From: Conoideocrella luteorostrata
Taxonomy: Eukaryota > Ascomycota > Sordariomycetes > Hypocreales > Clavicipitaceae
Direction: 5' to 3'
Assembly (NCBI GenBank): GCA_032433595.1
Contig: JASWJB010000006.1
Span: forward strand, 62,001-126,000
DNA length: 64,000 nucleotides
This document shows positions 1 through 10,898 of the stretch, in pieces. The notes below the pieces were generated by a model, which searched no databases, had not been told where the DNA came from, and saw nothing but the letters and a program-made list of their open reading frames with translations. Positions within the stretch are counted from its first letter, which is position 1, and each line of letters begins with the position of its first letter. The position numbers were made by a program, and so were the translations under genes.

Positions 1-1653
1 CATCGAAAAATTTAGGCACAGCGGAAAATGACAGAAATAATGTAATTAATAATGTCTTGTTTCTTCTAAATCCACGGGGAATTCCTTCATTTTAGGCCTA
101 AAATTCCGACTCGTCTTATCCGTAGATTTCCTTCGATTTTCTTTATTATCCGGCGGTGTAAATTACCGTCTCGCACCGCTAGAAACCCCCCTGCAGCTAG
201 CGTCTAGTTTGCTTAGCTGCTATTTCCGCATCTCGGATTGCTTAGGCTCTTTGGTATTAAACACATCCGCGGACGGACTCACCTATTAAAGCAATTAGAA
301 GAGACCTAGAAGAGGCTAATAATGCCCCAATCCCTACTATTCCTAACTATTTCATTCTAAGTGCCCATGGAAGCATTCCAGGTCGTTCCTAGCAATCATG
401 TCGGAGAGCTATGACTTCTTAGATGTGTAGTTATACCTAAGGGGGTTTGTTGCGAGGAGAATTGGTTCTGTCAAGAATATTAGTGCCGTAGATAGCTAGA
501 TTAGTGAGGGAATTATCAAAGGATGCCTGTGTAGCTGAGTACGCTAGATGTTAGCCCCAGGAGGATTTTTGCCGTGCAGAGACACGCCGGATATCACGGG
601 AGTCCGAAGGAAATTGATGGATTAGACGAGTCCGAATTTCACGCATAAAAGGAAGAAATCCCCCGTGGATTTGAAAGGCATCAGACAAGATCAGTTCTAT
701 TTATTCCTACTATTTTTCCACTGTGACGAAACTGCTCTATGAACTTAGCCTCCATAACGTAACAGTTATGAGCCCGGGAGGGAAGCCCACTACTATTGGC
801 ACAAATTGCTTCAAATGACCACCAATATGAGAAGGTTATGTTTTTCGAGTCAAAAGAGAGCACAATGACATCACCAATAGTAAATAGCTCAGGGAAACTC
901 CGGCAGTTGCTCAGGGGCGCTCAGGGCTTCTCAGGTGGCTCCTGAGACTTGGGAACTGCTCAGGTTAAAGCAGCCACAACTCAGGAACTCTTTTGAGGAA
1001 GGAAACTGGGTCTGTCGTGGTTCCGGTTTTATACTAGGCTGTTATCAGACTATCCACATAGAGTTGACAAAGCGGGTAGGATCTGGCCATCGGTCTGCTG
1101 TGGCTGAATCGGCACCTTATTACTTGGACCCACCCACTGAACACCATATACCCTTCTGCAACCAGTTTATACCTACGCAATCTAGGGTGGATAAGGCGAC
1201 CTTACGGGAATTTTTGGACTTGACCGGATTGGTCTGATCAAACTGAATTAGCTATAATGGGCGTCTGGCTAGATCAACAAGCTTCGCCTTCAAATCTGAA
1301 TTGCGTATTTATTCGGAGCCCTGCTCAGTGCCTATTATGACTGAATTATTTTATTGAAGTCATGTTGCTGGTTGTGTGTCAGACCCGGCGTACGTGAGTT
1401 GTAGGTGTGTGCATTGGGTCAACAAGGTCGCAATGAGGGACTTTTATCAACGTTGCATAGTAGCTGTTTTGGCGTGAATATGTGTCTAGTTTTAAGTCAG
1501 AGGCACATGCCGTCTATCCCTTCACCCCACCACGGGCAAGATATGTAGAGTTTGCTTCACGCGTCATCCATGAGTCCAGTAAACCCCGCACCAAAACAGA
1601 TAGATTGCAATGATGAGCGCAAAGTATCGACCTCCCTTAATCCGCCGTGTCGA
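1..1653. other. Gene-poor left flank
   Basis: I see no convincing gene here. Reading frames are short, lack recognisable motifs and are interrupted by stops. The stretch around 890-980 is rich in CTCAGG-like words, and a degenerate dispersed repeat begins at 1364. Confidence 0.6.
1364..1420 (+). repeat. Dispersed repeat B, copy 1 (degenerate)
   Basis: It shares the core GTTGCTGGTTGTGTGTCAGAC and a following CGTACGTGAG stretch with copies at 2418-2510 (+), 29135-29220 (-) and 34412-34506 (-). Only the core is conserved here. It may be a decayed LTR or MITE fragment; no terminal repeats or target duplication could be fixed. Confidence 0.5.
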
Positions 1654-1971
1654 TCAAAAAAATAGAGCCAAGGCAGTGAGAAGTGCACCTAGGCCTTCCC
1701 ATGCTGCAACGACCTGCCACCCATAATGCCAAAAATAAAGCGCCGAAAGAAGGCGCATCGGTATAGTGAGAGTAAAAAAAGCGACATTCTCTTGATACGC
1801 GGCTAAAGAGTAGTATATCCCCATGGCGATTGCGGCGAGTGCGTTGCCTGTTGCGGCTGGTTGGCATGAATCTGCGTCATGTTGTGACGATAGGAGCAGA
1901 TTAAAAAACCCAGCTACGAATGCCGAAGCTCCGAATGCGAAGACGGTGACGGCAGCAATACTGCGGGCCAT
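1654..1971 (-). CDS. Small multi-pass membrane protein (105 aa), function unknown
   Basis: The single-exon frame begins MARSIAAVTVFAFGASAF and contains three to four hydrophobic stretches (roughly residues 5-25, 40-55, 62-75 and 82-105) separated by short polar loops, so it is very probably an integral membrane protein. The in-frame extension to 2076 adds a basic, charged leader; I chose the internal ATG at 1971 because the hydrophobic protein starts cleanly there. The composition looks like real protein, unlike neighbouring frames. I do not recognise the family. It stands alone among repeats, and no partner gene suggests a role. It could be a remnant of a longer gene. Confidence 0.5.
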   Translation of the reverse strand: MARSIAAVTVFAFGASAFVAGFFNLLLSSQHDADSCQPAATGNALAAIAMGIYYSLAAYQENVAFFTLTIPMRLLSALYFWHYGWQVVAAWEGLGALLTALALFF

Positions 1972-4189
1972 TGAATCAAATGAATCTTGTCTCTGGAAAA
2001 AATGAATAAGTAAAAATTTTCTTAGATAACGCCTGAGTCGTGAAGTAGCCTGGGGATGTTCCGCGAGTGAAGACAAATTCGGAAGAATGAGCTTAACGGA
2101 AAAAAATAATGCGGTGAAGATACTGTGTGGGCCTCATGGATCCTCTGGGGTGACAAGATTGATTCACGTGAGTTATGGACTTGACTAATTAAGGAACATC
2201 AAAGCTATAAGCAGTGCGATTATGCCCTTGACGGAACACAATGAGCCAGGCAGTCAAGAATTTACGAAGTTTTGCCCCAAAGTTTTATTAAGTATGTTTT
2301 GTGCATTATATCCCTACTTAATTTGTTCATTTGAAGTGTGCAGCTACTCGACAGCCAACGAGTAAGCTGTTAGACCATTTGATCTCGGCAAGAGAAAGTT
2401 CTCTACGAATTACCGAAGGTCTCTACGAGAGCTTTTCACAAAGTGCACGGAGCGTTGCTGGGTGTGTGTCAGACTCCCGCGTACGTGAGTTTTGGGTGTG
2501 CGTTTTGGGTTGCGGAGTAAGCAAATATACAAGGGTCGACGGGTCGAGAACGTTCTAAGGGTGACACAACCTGCCGACCCTCTTCAGGTTCCGCTACTTC
2601 GGCCTTCATTGTCCTCATACCAATGTGATTGTGTTATTTGACAGTCGCACTTATTCCAATCCAAAGAAAACCCCAGATAGTGTGATTTCTACTACCAAAC
2701 AGTAGCCTTCGCGGTTATTGAGAGCCAACTTTCAAAATATGCACAGAGACATCTTCTTGCATTGATTTATGAACTGAGGTACATTTCTTTTTAGCGAGGC
2801 TGACCTACCCCGCCTATCCACTGATGAGCGATGCCCAACTTGGTGGTCAGCGACCGCCACCCATGCCGTCGGGGAAGTAGCCCAGTGGTCGGCCGAACTG
2901 CAGCTCGTTTCAGCCAGCCGTAAGATAACGAAGTCAGCTCGTAGGCGAGTGCGCAGCCAGTACTGCTATTCTAGCGCCAGTAGCAGGCCAGCACAGCTGC
3001 TAGACCGAGCTTGACAGCCTGCTGTGTAGCAGTCGTATGATAAACAAATCTTGTCTTATCAAAGGGTACGGTGCTCGGGATGTGCTGGAACAGGACATCA
3101 TGACGTGTTTCGTCTCCATGGTGCAATCAAAGCTTTTCTTTCCAGCCCCCATGTCTCTGAGGGGTCGTTTTCCACGCTAAAACATGCACATTATAGTCAG
3201 CCAATATGCTTCGGCGTAACGCTGGTGCATAGCGAGGTTTAACTTTTCTTCCAATATAATTAAATTAGCACTAGCCGATTGGGATGGTCCGTGGGTGAGG
3301 TGCCTCGATTGCCTCACTTTTTCAGTTTGATGTGGTCTCCGGTTCACTTGCTGAGCCTTTTCGCTTAAGTGGGCGTTATTATAGTAGGATCTAAGTAGGT
3401 AGCCGTAGAGTGCCATATATTCTGACACATATTTCTGAGCACTACTTCTGTATAGAGTAGTATGATGTACCGGTCTTTGTAAAAGCACTAACAACATTTG
3501 GTCGAACTTCTCGCTTTTCATATTAGTTAAAGTTAGCCATTCCGTGAGGCTCATATCAGCTCTAGGCTCTATGCGATATGTCATAAATCCGTACGCAGTC
3601 GTTCAGCTTTGCGAGGTTGAGCCAGTAAGAGGCATCGCCACGGACAACGCATACACAACTGTGGCAAGAGTCAATTGGCTATAAAAAAGCGATATTTTAT
3701 AAACATAAAGAAGGTGTGATGACAGCAAATAGCCCACTTACAATTGGTCCCATTGCTTTTGCATTCGTGTGATGTGGGTTTTAGGGCTTTCCTGGGCTCT
3801 AGACAGACAACACTAACATGCAACGAACCAGCCGCTATCGATAAGATGGTGTGCCAAGAACGCCATTCTTGTCTGGACTGCAAGCCCTTGGGTGAGAAAC
3901 CGGCTTTCTTCTCCAATATTGCATGACAGCTCACTGGATGAGTTACAGCCACTTTACTGACAATAAGGTGTACCATGAACGGTATCTCCAGCGTGCAAGT
4001 GTTTGTGCTAATATAAAAAGCGAACTCCCGGTCAGCTATAGTTTTAGTTTTTTGTGCTTTCTCCATCTTATCTTTGTCATTGCAAGGACCTGAACGTCTT
4101 TTATCTTGAGCTTCGTTTGGGTTTACTTCGCTCTACATATCACCAACCTACTCACAAGTCGACTGAAAAGTCAAGTTCCTGCCCTTCTT
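1972..4189. other. Spacer without recognisable genes
   Basis: Frames of 130-140 codons occur on the minus strand at 3177-3584 and 3671-4066, but they show no domain, no sensible intron structure and no compositional sign of coding. Apart from one copy of dispersed repeat B I see nothing functional. Confidence 0.55.
2418..2510 (+). repeat. Dispersed repeat B, copy 2
   Basis: It aligns over about 90 bp with the minus-strand copies at 29.1 and 34.4 kb. It begins GGTCTCT, continues through CTTTTCACAAAGTGCACGG, then the GTTGCTGG core and a CGTACGTGAGTTTTGGGTGTG stretch. The longer similarity to the 34.4-kb copy shows that the repeat unit exceeds the core seen at 1364. Confidence 0.55.
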
Positions 4190-4562
4190 ATGGACACCAA
4201 ACAGTTTGACGATCTGGAAAACAGCCTGAGAGTTAATTGGGATGATGAATTTGCCTTGTTTGGGGATAGTGGGAAGCTAACCCGCTACAACGTAAGTGAT
4301 TACCCAAATCAAATTATGAGCTTCCCTAATTCATTTCAAGCTACAATTGCTTCAAAATAAAAGGGACAGAACATCGCGCGCCTGGCGAAACGCCTATGAC
4401 AGGATCTTGACCTTCAGGGGTAACCGCTTGCAGCAGGTTGATACTATGATGTTAAATCTAATCAATGATAAGCTGAGAAACCTGAACACGATTCAAGCCG
4501 GGATCAATGAGCTTTGGAGTGCTGTTCTGGCTCGTGAGGCTGCTGGTAATAGGCGCTATTAG
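4190..4562 (+). CDS. Small intron-containing gene of unknown function (107 aa)
   Basis: Two short frames join cleanly if the segment 4292-4340 is removed. It starts GTAAGT, has a CTAAT branch-like site and ends TTTCAAG; removal keeps phase 0. Exon 1 (4190-4291) starts MDTKQFDDLENSLRVNWDDE. Exon 2 (4341-4562) encodes an Arg/Asn/Leu-rich, probably alpha-helical C-terminus ending REAAGNRRY. There is no signal peptide and no membrane segment. I do not recognise the family. The intron is short (49 nt) but normal for such fungi. The frame upstream of the ATG stays open for 28 codons, so the start could lie further 5' in a spliced exon. It may be a fragment of an older gene. Confidence 0.35.
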
Positions 4563-5300
4563 CGCAAAGGCGATGAAAGCAGCGATGAAACTTGCTAGGT
4601 TGTGATGGACTGAGAGACTGAGGCTGAGACTGATAATGTTTACTCCGTATAGCCTAGAGAATCAAATTTCCCATGTTTTGTTTTTTTAATTTATTTTTTG
4701 ATTATGGACCTCCACCCCGCTTAAGTCCGAAGGCCGGAAACCCTATTATGGACGTAATTACCCATTAGCACAGTTTTTATTGACTTGACAGTTGCACTGC
4801 ATCTTGTACGCTCCCGCTTCTAGCTTACCAGGGTTACTTCGTTCATGCGACTGGTTCCACCGATTAGCGGGAACGACTGAATTAGGCGCCGGCCTAGTCC
4901 GTACGTGGCCTTTTACGCGATCTCATGTAGCGGTATGGAAGCGTCAGAAGCACAACCCAGCAGCTACGAAGCTTTCGCACGGGGACACAGTAAATCTCAG
5001 GTCCAAACTATTGATGCGATGGTCCAGAATGAGGCAAGTCTTGGGCAGAATTGCATATACTGGGTATATGCCGGGCATATAAAGATATTATAGTATAAAT
5101 TTATAGGCTCTTACAGAAGGTCACATGGCCTGTTCTTAGTATAAGCTTACTTTCTGCTTTGCCCTTATAAACCTTCTTTTTTCTTCCTTCTTTATTATAT
5201 TCTTGTTTATAAGAAGAGCCTAATTATTATATATCTTTGTTACGATAAGAATCGTCGGATGTGTGGGTGGATTAGTCACGCGACAAGTAGGACCTACAGG

Positions 5301-5519
5301 TGTGGGTTGTACAGAGGGGGGGCTGTGCAAGTGATCTAGATCAAATGCTTCAAAATGCAATACATTGTATAATCTCTGTATGTGTATCTAAGAGGAAGAA
5401 AACAAGTCAAGGTGGGAGGCTCGATATCGCCGTATAAATATCGTAGTCGACAGGTAACCACGTGACCCGCTCCGTGCTTCCTATTGTGCCTAACGGCAGG
5501 ATTCTAACTATTGCGATAA
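5301..5519 (-). mobile_element. Solo LTR, family A, degenerate copy
   Basis: On the minus strand it matches the LTR at 8839-9032. Shared blocks are the TTGCACAG-like terminus, the GATCTAGATC block, AATCTCTGT, AACAAGTCAAGGTGGGAGGCTCG, TATAAAT and CCACGTGAC. Its terminus toward 5519 has decayed from ATTCCAACA to ATTCTAACT. No flanking target duplication is visible, so it is older than the copies at 8.8 and 62.4 kb. Confidence 0.7.
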
Positions 5520-5850
5520 AATGGAAGATAGTAATTACTAGTAATAATGTTCTAGCTAAAAGCTAGGTCCTATGAAAAATAAAGCAAAACAACAAGACCT
5601 TGTAGGCCTTTGAGGCTGCCCTAAAGAGTGTGAATCACTTTAATATATCTTTGAGGTGAATCGCTCAACACAAAACAAGAAGACCTTGTGGGACTATACT
5701 ACCACCTGCCTCTTGGTGCTACTTCAGGGACTTCTCCTGCTATCTCGCGGAACGACTGGCAAGCTCACAGCCAAGGCGATCTGGTGAGCAGCGCAGCGTT
5801 GTCCTTCTGCTTCGAGGTGCGCTGTCCATTAAACTTACTTGTCTAGATAT

Positions 5851-6960
5851 CGGGAATCGGCGGATTCAATGTATCTAGACCGCCTAAAGCCGCCTGTCTG
5901 ACCGCTTCCGCACCGTCTGTCCGGTCACTGAGGCAGCAGCTGACCGAGCCACTTCGCCTCCGTATCAGGAACATCCCCAAGCCACCCTTGGAAGATGACA
6001 GCCGAGACAACACGAGAGTTGCCGTGCTGTTCTCCGGCGACCTGGACTGCTCGGTCCTCGCAAGGCTGACGCATGAGCTGTTGGACGATGGCTACAGCAT
6101 TGATCTCCTCAATGTTGCCTTTGAGAACCCCCGCATAGGAGCCCAGCTCAAGAAAGAGGCACGAGGCAGTCCGGTTAACCCGTATGAAGCGTACCCAGAC
6201 CGGACAACAGGGTGGAAGTCGTTTGAGAGCCTGCAGAAATCGTGCCCAGGGAGACGGGTCCGCTTCGTAGCCGTACGAGAGCTCTCCCTGCAACACCAAG
6301 AAGTCGCTAACGGTTTTGGCACAGGTAAATGTGCCATACACGGAGACATTGGCGCATCGCAAGGAAGTGGTGTCTCTAATCTACCCCCACGACACAGCGA
6401 TGGACCTCTGGATAGCGTATGCTCTGTATTTTGCAGCGCGCGGCCGGGGGTTATGCGCTGAGGCTGGAGCGCCTGAGGCCCAATACACCACACAGGCCTG
6501 AGTTCCTCTGTCCGGGCTAGGGGCTGACGAGCTCTTCGGTGGATACGCGCGGCATGCCACGGCCTTTTCAAGTCGGGGCCATGACGGCTTGGCTAACGAG
6601 CTTAAGCTCGACGTCGGGCGCGTGGGTAAGCGAAACCTAGGTAGAGACGACCGCGCCATGGCGCACTGGGGGAAAGAAGTACGATTCCCCTACCTGGACG
6701 AGCGCCTAGTGCGGTGGGCTGTCGAGACGCCGGCCTGGGAAACATGTGACTTCGCCAATGGGGAGGACATTTCTGGTGTCGAGGCGGTTAAGAGAGTCCT
6801 CCGACTCCTGGCTCTTGAGCTGGGGATGGAGGGCGTCACGAGGGAGAAGAAGCGAGCGGTTGGTTTTATCCTCTATTCATTCGAAGCCCTCTCGTCTCGC
6901 TACGAACAATGCTATAGATACAGTTCGGCGCAAGGACTGCAAAGATGGAAACCAGCAAGG
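5851..6960 (+). pseudogene. Asparagine-synthetase-like (ASNSD1-type) pseudogene, N-terminally truncated
   Basis: The frame encodes a C-terminal asparagine synthetase domain. A PP-loop region VAVLFSGDLDCSVLARL lies near 6013-6063. An intron at 6273-6324 (GTACGA...CACAG) restores the frame into NVPYTETLAHR. A TGA stop at 6499-6501 follows, then LGADELFGGYARH and HWGKEVRFPYLDERLVRW. The expected PP-loop is SGGLDC; here a Gly has become Asp. The TGA stands where relatives are expected to have an Arg, consistent with CGA to TGA. Both are G:C to A:T transitions, as RIP would leave. The N-terminal glutamine amidotransferase half is absent: a TAG lies just before the first recognisable codons near 5845. 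After about 6900 similarity fades. Function is almost certainly lost. Confidence 0.8.
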
Positions 6961-8838
6961 TCAGTAGCTTTACCAGAATATCGTGAAAATTCCTCTCGAG
7001 GTCGGCACGTAAGAGGTCAGACCCGCTTGCCAGTAGAGTTCAGTCTTCTGTTTGTTAGTAGAGGTGAAGCCTTGGGTTATCCCTTGGGAACCAACCAAAG
7101 CCATCACACGATTGCAATGCTTGGATCTGGCTCCTTGTCTCTTCCCGATTGGTCTCTCGTTCGGCGCGTATAGCGTTTATTAACTGTTGGAATTAATCGG
7201 ATATCTAGCTTATCATTTGCATTAGTAGTTGGGAGGTCCGGTTATGAGATCCTCCCTCTTGGTTGTTTGTCTCCATTGTGGGAATGTTCTTCTGCCTATT
7301 TCTTCTGAAGGGGGAAAATCGAGTATCACTACTCGGAGCTGTAAAAAATACGCTAGCTAACGCTGTAATCCACATTCGATACGCACACATCACCTTCACT
7401 ACGCCCCTGCCACATAAAATACAGGCATCTAATTGGCGGCTAACAACACCAAGGAATCCAATATCACGGCCTCCCACAGGCAGGCTAATTGCTTCATACG
7501 CCGCTTCCGTCAACGGCATAGGGCACAAGGCGTATGCGGGCAAGCGTGCAGCGCGGCCTCACACGGGCAGAAATCGAAAGGCAGGGTGCCCTGACGCAAC
7601 GTTGGCGTAGGGGCCGCGGCAGGTCTCGCGGCTATTCAAGAGCAGGCGTAAATACTAGGGCAATTAAATTATTAGTTATACAGGCATAAGAAAACACACC
7701 CCCGGTAGCCACTAACGTGGCCACTAACGAGACTTGCAGCGAGATTATAGTCGCAACGCCTAGATATATAACCCGGAAAGCCCGAAATAACTATTTAGAC
7801 CAGTCAATGTAAACATATTGGAAGAAAACTCCGGAAATCGTGTTTTTGAGCGAATTAGCCCTTGCCTGGGCGCTCGCGCTGTTGAAAAATCCGTTAAATT
7901 TCTATAGCGTTTAGCGAGAGGGGTAGGTTTCCAGGAATCTCTGTGTGCAGTAGGGTGTGTAGCAACTAACCTCCCAGGCTAAAACAGGCTAGACGTAGAT
8001 TATAGCGTTAGCTAGTGTATTTTGTATAGCTCCGAGTAGTAATACTCGGGAAAGTCTTTATTAACTAACTTAGTTAATTAGCCTCAGTGGGATTACTTCC
8101 TAATGCCGCCTTAACGCATGCGTGAGCGCTAGTAACTGCTATTTCTGTATAATTAGGGGTGTGCATAGTATTCTATTAATGAAACGTGGTTAATTAATTA
8201 TCTATATTTTGTGCGGGAATAAATAAATCCTTGAATATATTTATTACTTTATAGTAATAAGGTAATACTCTATTTTTAATAATCTTAATCTCTAACCTTC
8301 AAAAGATTTAGTCCTTTCCTCCCTTTATTGCTACCCCGCAGCAAAGAGTTTACTAGCTGCGTAATACTCTCTCTCCGGTAGACTTAGGTGCGTCACTAGT
8401 TCCACGGCCCCGCGGGATTCATTAAATGCCCTCACAAGTGGTGGCTTCTGAGAGCGAAGAGAGCCAAACTCCACAACCAGCGCTTTGCCGCGATGTTATT
8501 TAGTATCCGCAACCGACAGACAAAACAAGTAATTTCCCTTTTGAAAAAGCCTCCTGGCGGAAAATAATTTCACGTACCCTTCCCATATTGCTCAACCTAG
8601 TGTGAAAGGCGCTGTGGTTGCTTCTTCCACCGTTCCGGTTGACAAGTGCGCGCAAAACGTCGTATTCCAACCGGAGTTTCTATCGAAACTGGGTGAACCA
8701 GACGATGTGACATACGATTTTCTCCTCACAGGCCGAAATCTGGACATGGACGGCCCCAAAGCGATTAACGGCACGAAGCATATCGCCACCTTCGCGTCGA
8801 TCGGGCTTTTCAGAGGGCCAAGACGTTGCTTTTGTTTC
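6961..8838. other. AT-rich spacer without recognisable genes
   Basis: No frame shows a motif. The stretch 8592-8838 is less AT-rich and open on both strands (phrases such as VDKCAQNVVFQPEFLSKLG) and may be a gene remnant into which the LTR at 8839 inserted, but I cannot name it. Confidence 0.5.
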
Positions 8839-9032
8839 TGTTGGAATCCCGCCAAGCACAATAGGAAGCACTGAACACGTCACGTGGTCACCTTTCTGTT
8901 ACGATATTTATACGACGATATCGAGCCCCCCACCTTGACTTGTTTTCTTCTTTTTAGATAGACAGAGACTTATGAATATATTCAATTTGAAGCCGATGAT
9001 CTAGATCATTGCACAACTCTGTGCAACCCACA
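8839..9032 (+). mobile_element. Solo LTR, family A, with 5-bp target duplication
   Basis: The 194-bp element starts TGTTGGAATCCC and ends AACCCACA, giving TG...CA termini. It is flanked by the direct repeat GTTTC at 8834-8838 and 9033-9037. Internal marks are CACGTCACGTGGTCACC, TATTTATACG and GATGATCTAGATCATTG. No internal retrotransposon coding region lies beside it, so it is a solo LTR left by recombination. The TGTTGGAAT terminus is typical of Ty1/copia elements, but the superfamily cannot be proven without coding sequence. Confidence 0.85.
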
Positions 9033-9037
9033 GTTTC

Positions 9038-10898
9038 AACCATTTAAACCTGCCGTTAGCGAGCAAGATCACATGCGATAGATTATGATGGCGATCAGGA
9101 AGGTGACCATATTTGTCAACTGTGCGACCATGTTCAAAGTCTTTAAGCATGTGCGTGGGTATAAGCTCAAGATGCAATATGATAACCGCCTGTTTACTAA
9201 GAATGAAGCTTAGGCGGCTCTGAATTTGTATCAGAGGATTGAACAGTCCGTTGTGTATTATGCTGACTCTTCATTTGGTGATGTCATTGGCAGGGTTTAG
9301 TTTCCTGTAAGAATCCATTCAACTTCTCAACCACGTGTTTATTGCTGTTCATCCCAGTCTACAGTGCAAAAAAAGGTTAATATCTTAGTTTGAAGGCGAC
9401 TCCAGGGACACTTAGCTTTATACTCCGTATGTGACGTGAAATTTATCTCGTGTAGTCTGGGAGGCGCTGTTTCTCCTGTCCGAGTTAGGCGGCACCTTAA
9501 TTGGGCGAGGCGCACCTGCCATCAGTCGCCCAGAGCTGTATGGGTTAGAGATACCTTGCGGCGAAGCTCTTCCATAAACCATGATAACGACATTCCTGAC
9601 AACTGAACTGATAGTAAAAGTGCCTTATATCCGGTTTTGAAGCATTATTATCTTTAACCCCAGGAGCTAAGATGCATGGTGTGTATTAATTCAGTTTATT
9701 ATTACACATATGAAACAGTGAGACAGAATCTTTTAGAAATAAAAGTGATAAAAACTGACTTATATTAGCGGCTATACTGTTAATGGACTCATCTACTAGC
9801 AGATCTTTTAGTAGACACCGCTATTCTATAAGCTGCAGGAGCTACTATAGCAATTAGCGAGAACGGTAGAGGTGTTAGGCTATAAGCTAAGTTAAAGCTT
9901 AGAATATAGACCAAGTGATAGTAATTATCCTTTGCCAAGTCAAAAAGAACAAACAGACGCCCAGTTGACGTGGACGTGGTGGTGATGTCAGTTGCTGCGT
10001 GGTCAGATGGTTCTCGTAAATTGTCAATCGGTATCGTACAATTCAAATCAATGAGGATGACGTTGGAAGCAACCGGTACGGATTGAAAGTGTCAAAAAAG
10101 GCATATATTCAAGATGATACTAATAATGAAGATGATGAATGTTCTGAGTTCTAACACTCGCAATTCCTCCCGGGCTCTCTGCTATGCGCTTGCTGCTAAC
10201 GTGTGACACTTCATTTTCAATAAGCTAAGCTTAGCCTCGGCACCCATAGCCGTTGAATTTACAAAATTTTGGGCACGTCCCGGAAATTCTGTTGTCTATT
10301 TAATCATTCAGTGCCTAATTTCGTCATGCTCTACAGAAGTGCTCCTAAACCCAATCATGCCAATGTCCATTCAATATCCATTGTCTCGGGTACAGCGTGT
10401 CAATCGTAGCTTATGTTCCGAAATTTTTTGCTTAAAAAAGTCTGCAAATAGGGGTGGGAGTAAGAACACTGGTAGCTGGAGCTTTGCGTCCGCTGGTAGT
10501 GATGGAGAGAGTGTGGAACGGAGGGCTGGTTCCATCCTTGCGCCAATTGAAAGCATGAAAGACTGTAGCACCCGCAAGGCGCAGCACACGTATCAATTCG
10601 GTAAAGCGTCCCTGTCACAAGCCTCTCATTATGGAATTTAGGGTTGTTTTCTGTCACGAGAAGCTGGTGGTTCTGATCCTTTGCGTAACCATGTTTGGCA
10701 TAAATTTGCATATTAATACTCGCATTTTCATTTCATTCCGGAGGATTTTTGTCAAATCTTGGAATAACTCGTCAAGTTATCCACTGAATTATCCAAGGAA
10801 GTGTTGCTATTGCTATAACTACCGTAAATGTCCGCCGACATCTGCGAATGGACCTAAGGCTAAAAAATAATGATCAAGATTTGAAATACATTGAAAGA
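9038..10898. other. Spacer without recognisable genes
   Basis: It contains one exact TACTCCGTA at 9421-9429 and short stop-rich frames only. The frames at 10339-10870 overlap on both strands and show no motif. Confidence 0.55.

Noticed and set aside
3177..4066. Two minus-strand frames of more than 130 codons
   Set aside because: No motif, biased composition or plausible splice links; likely chance open frames.
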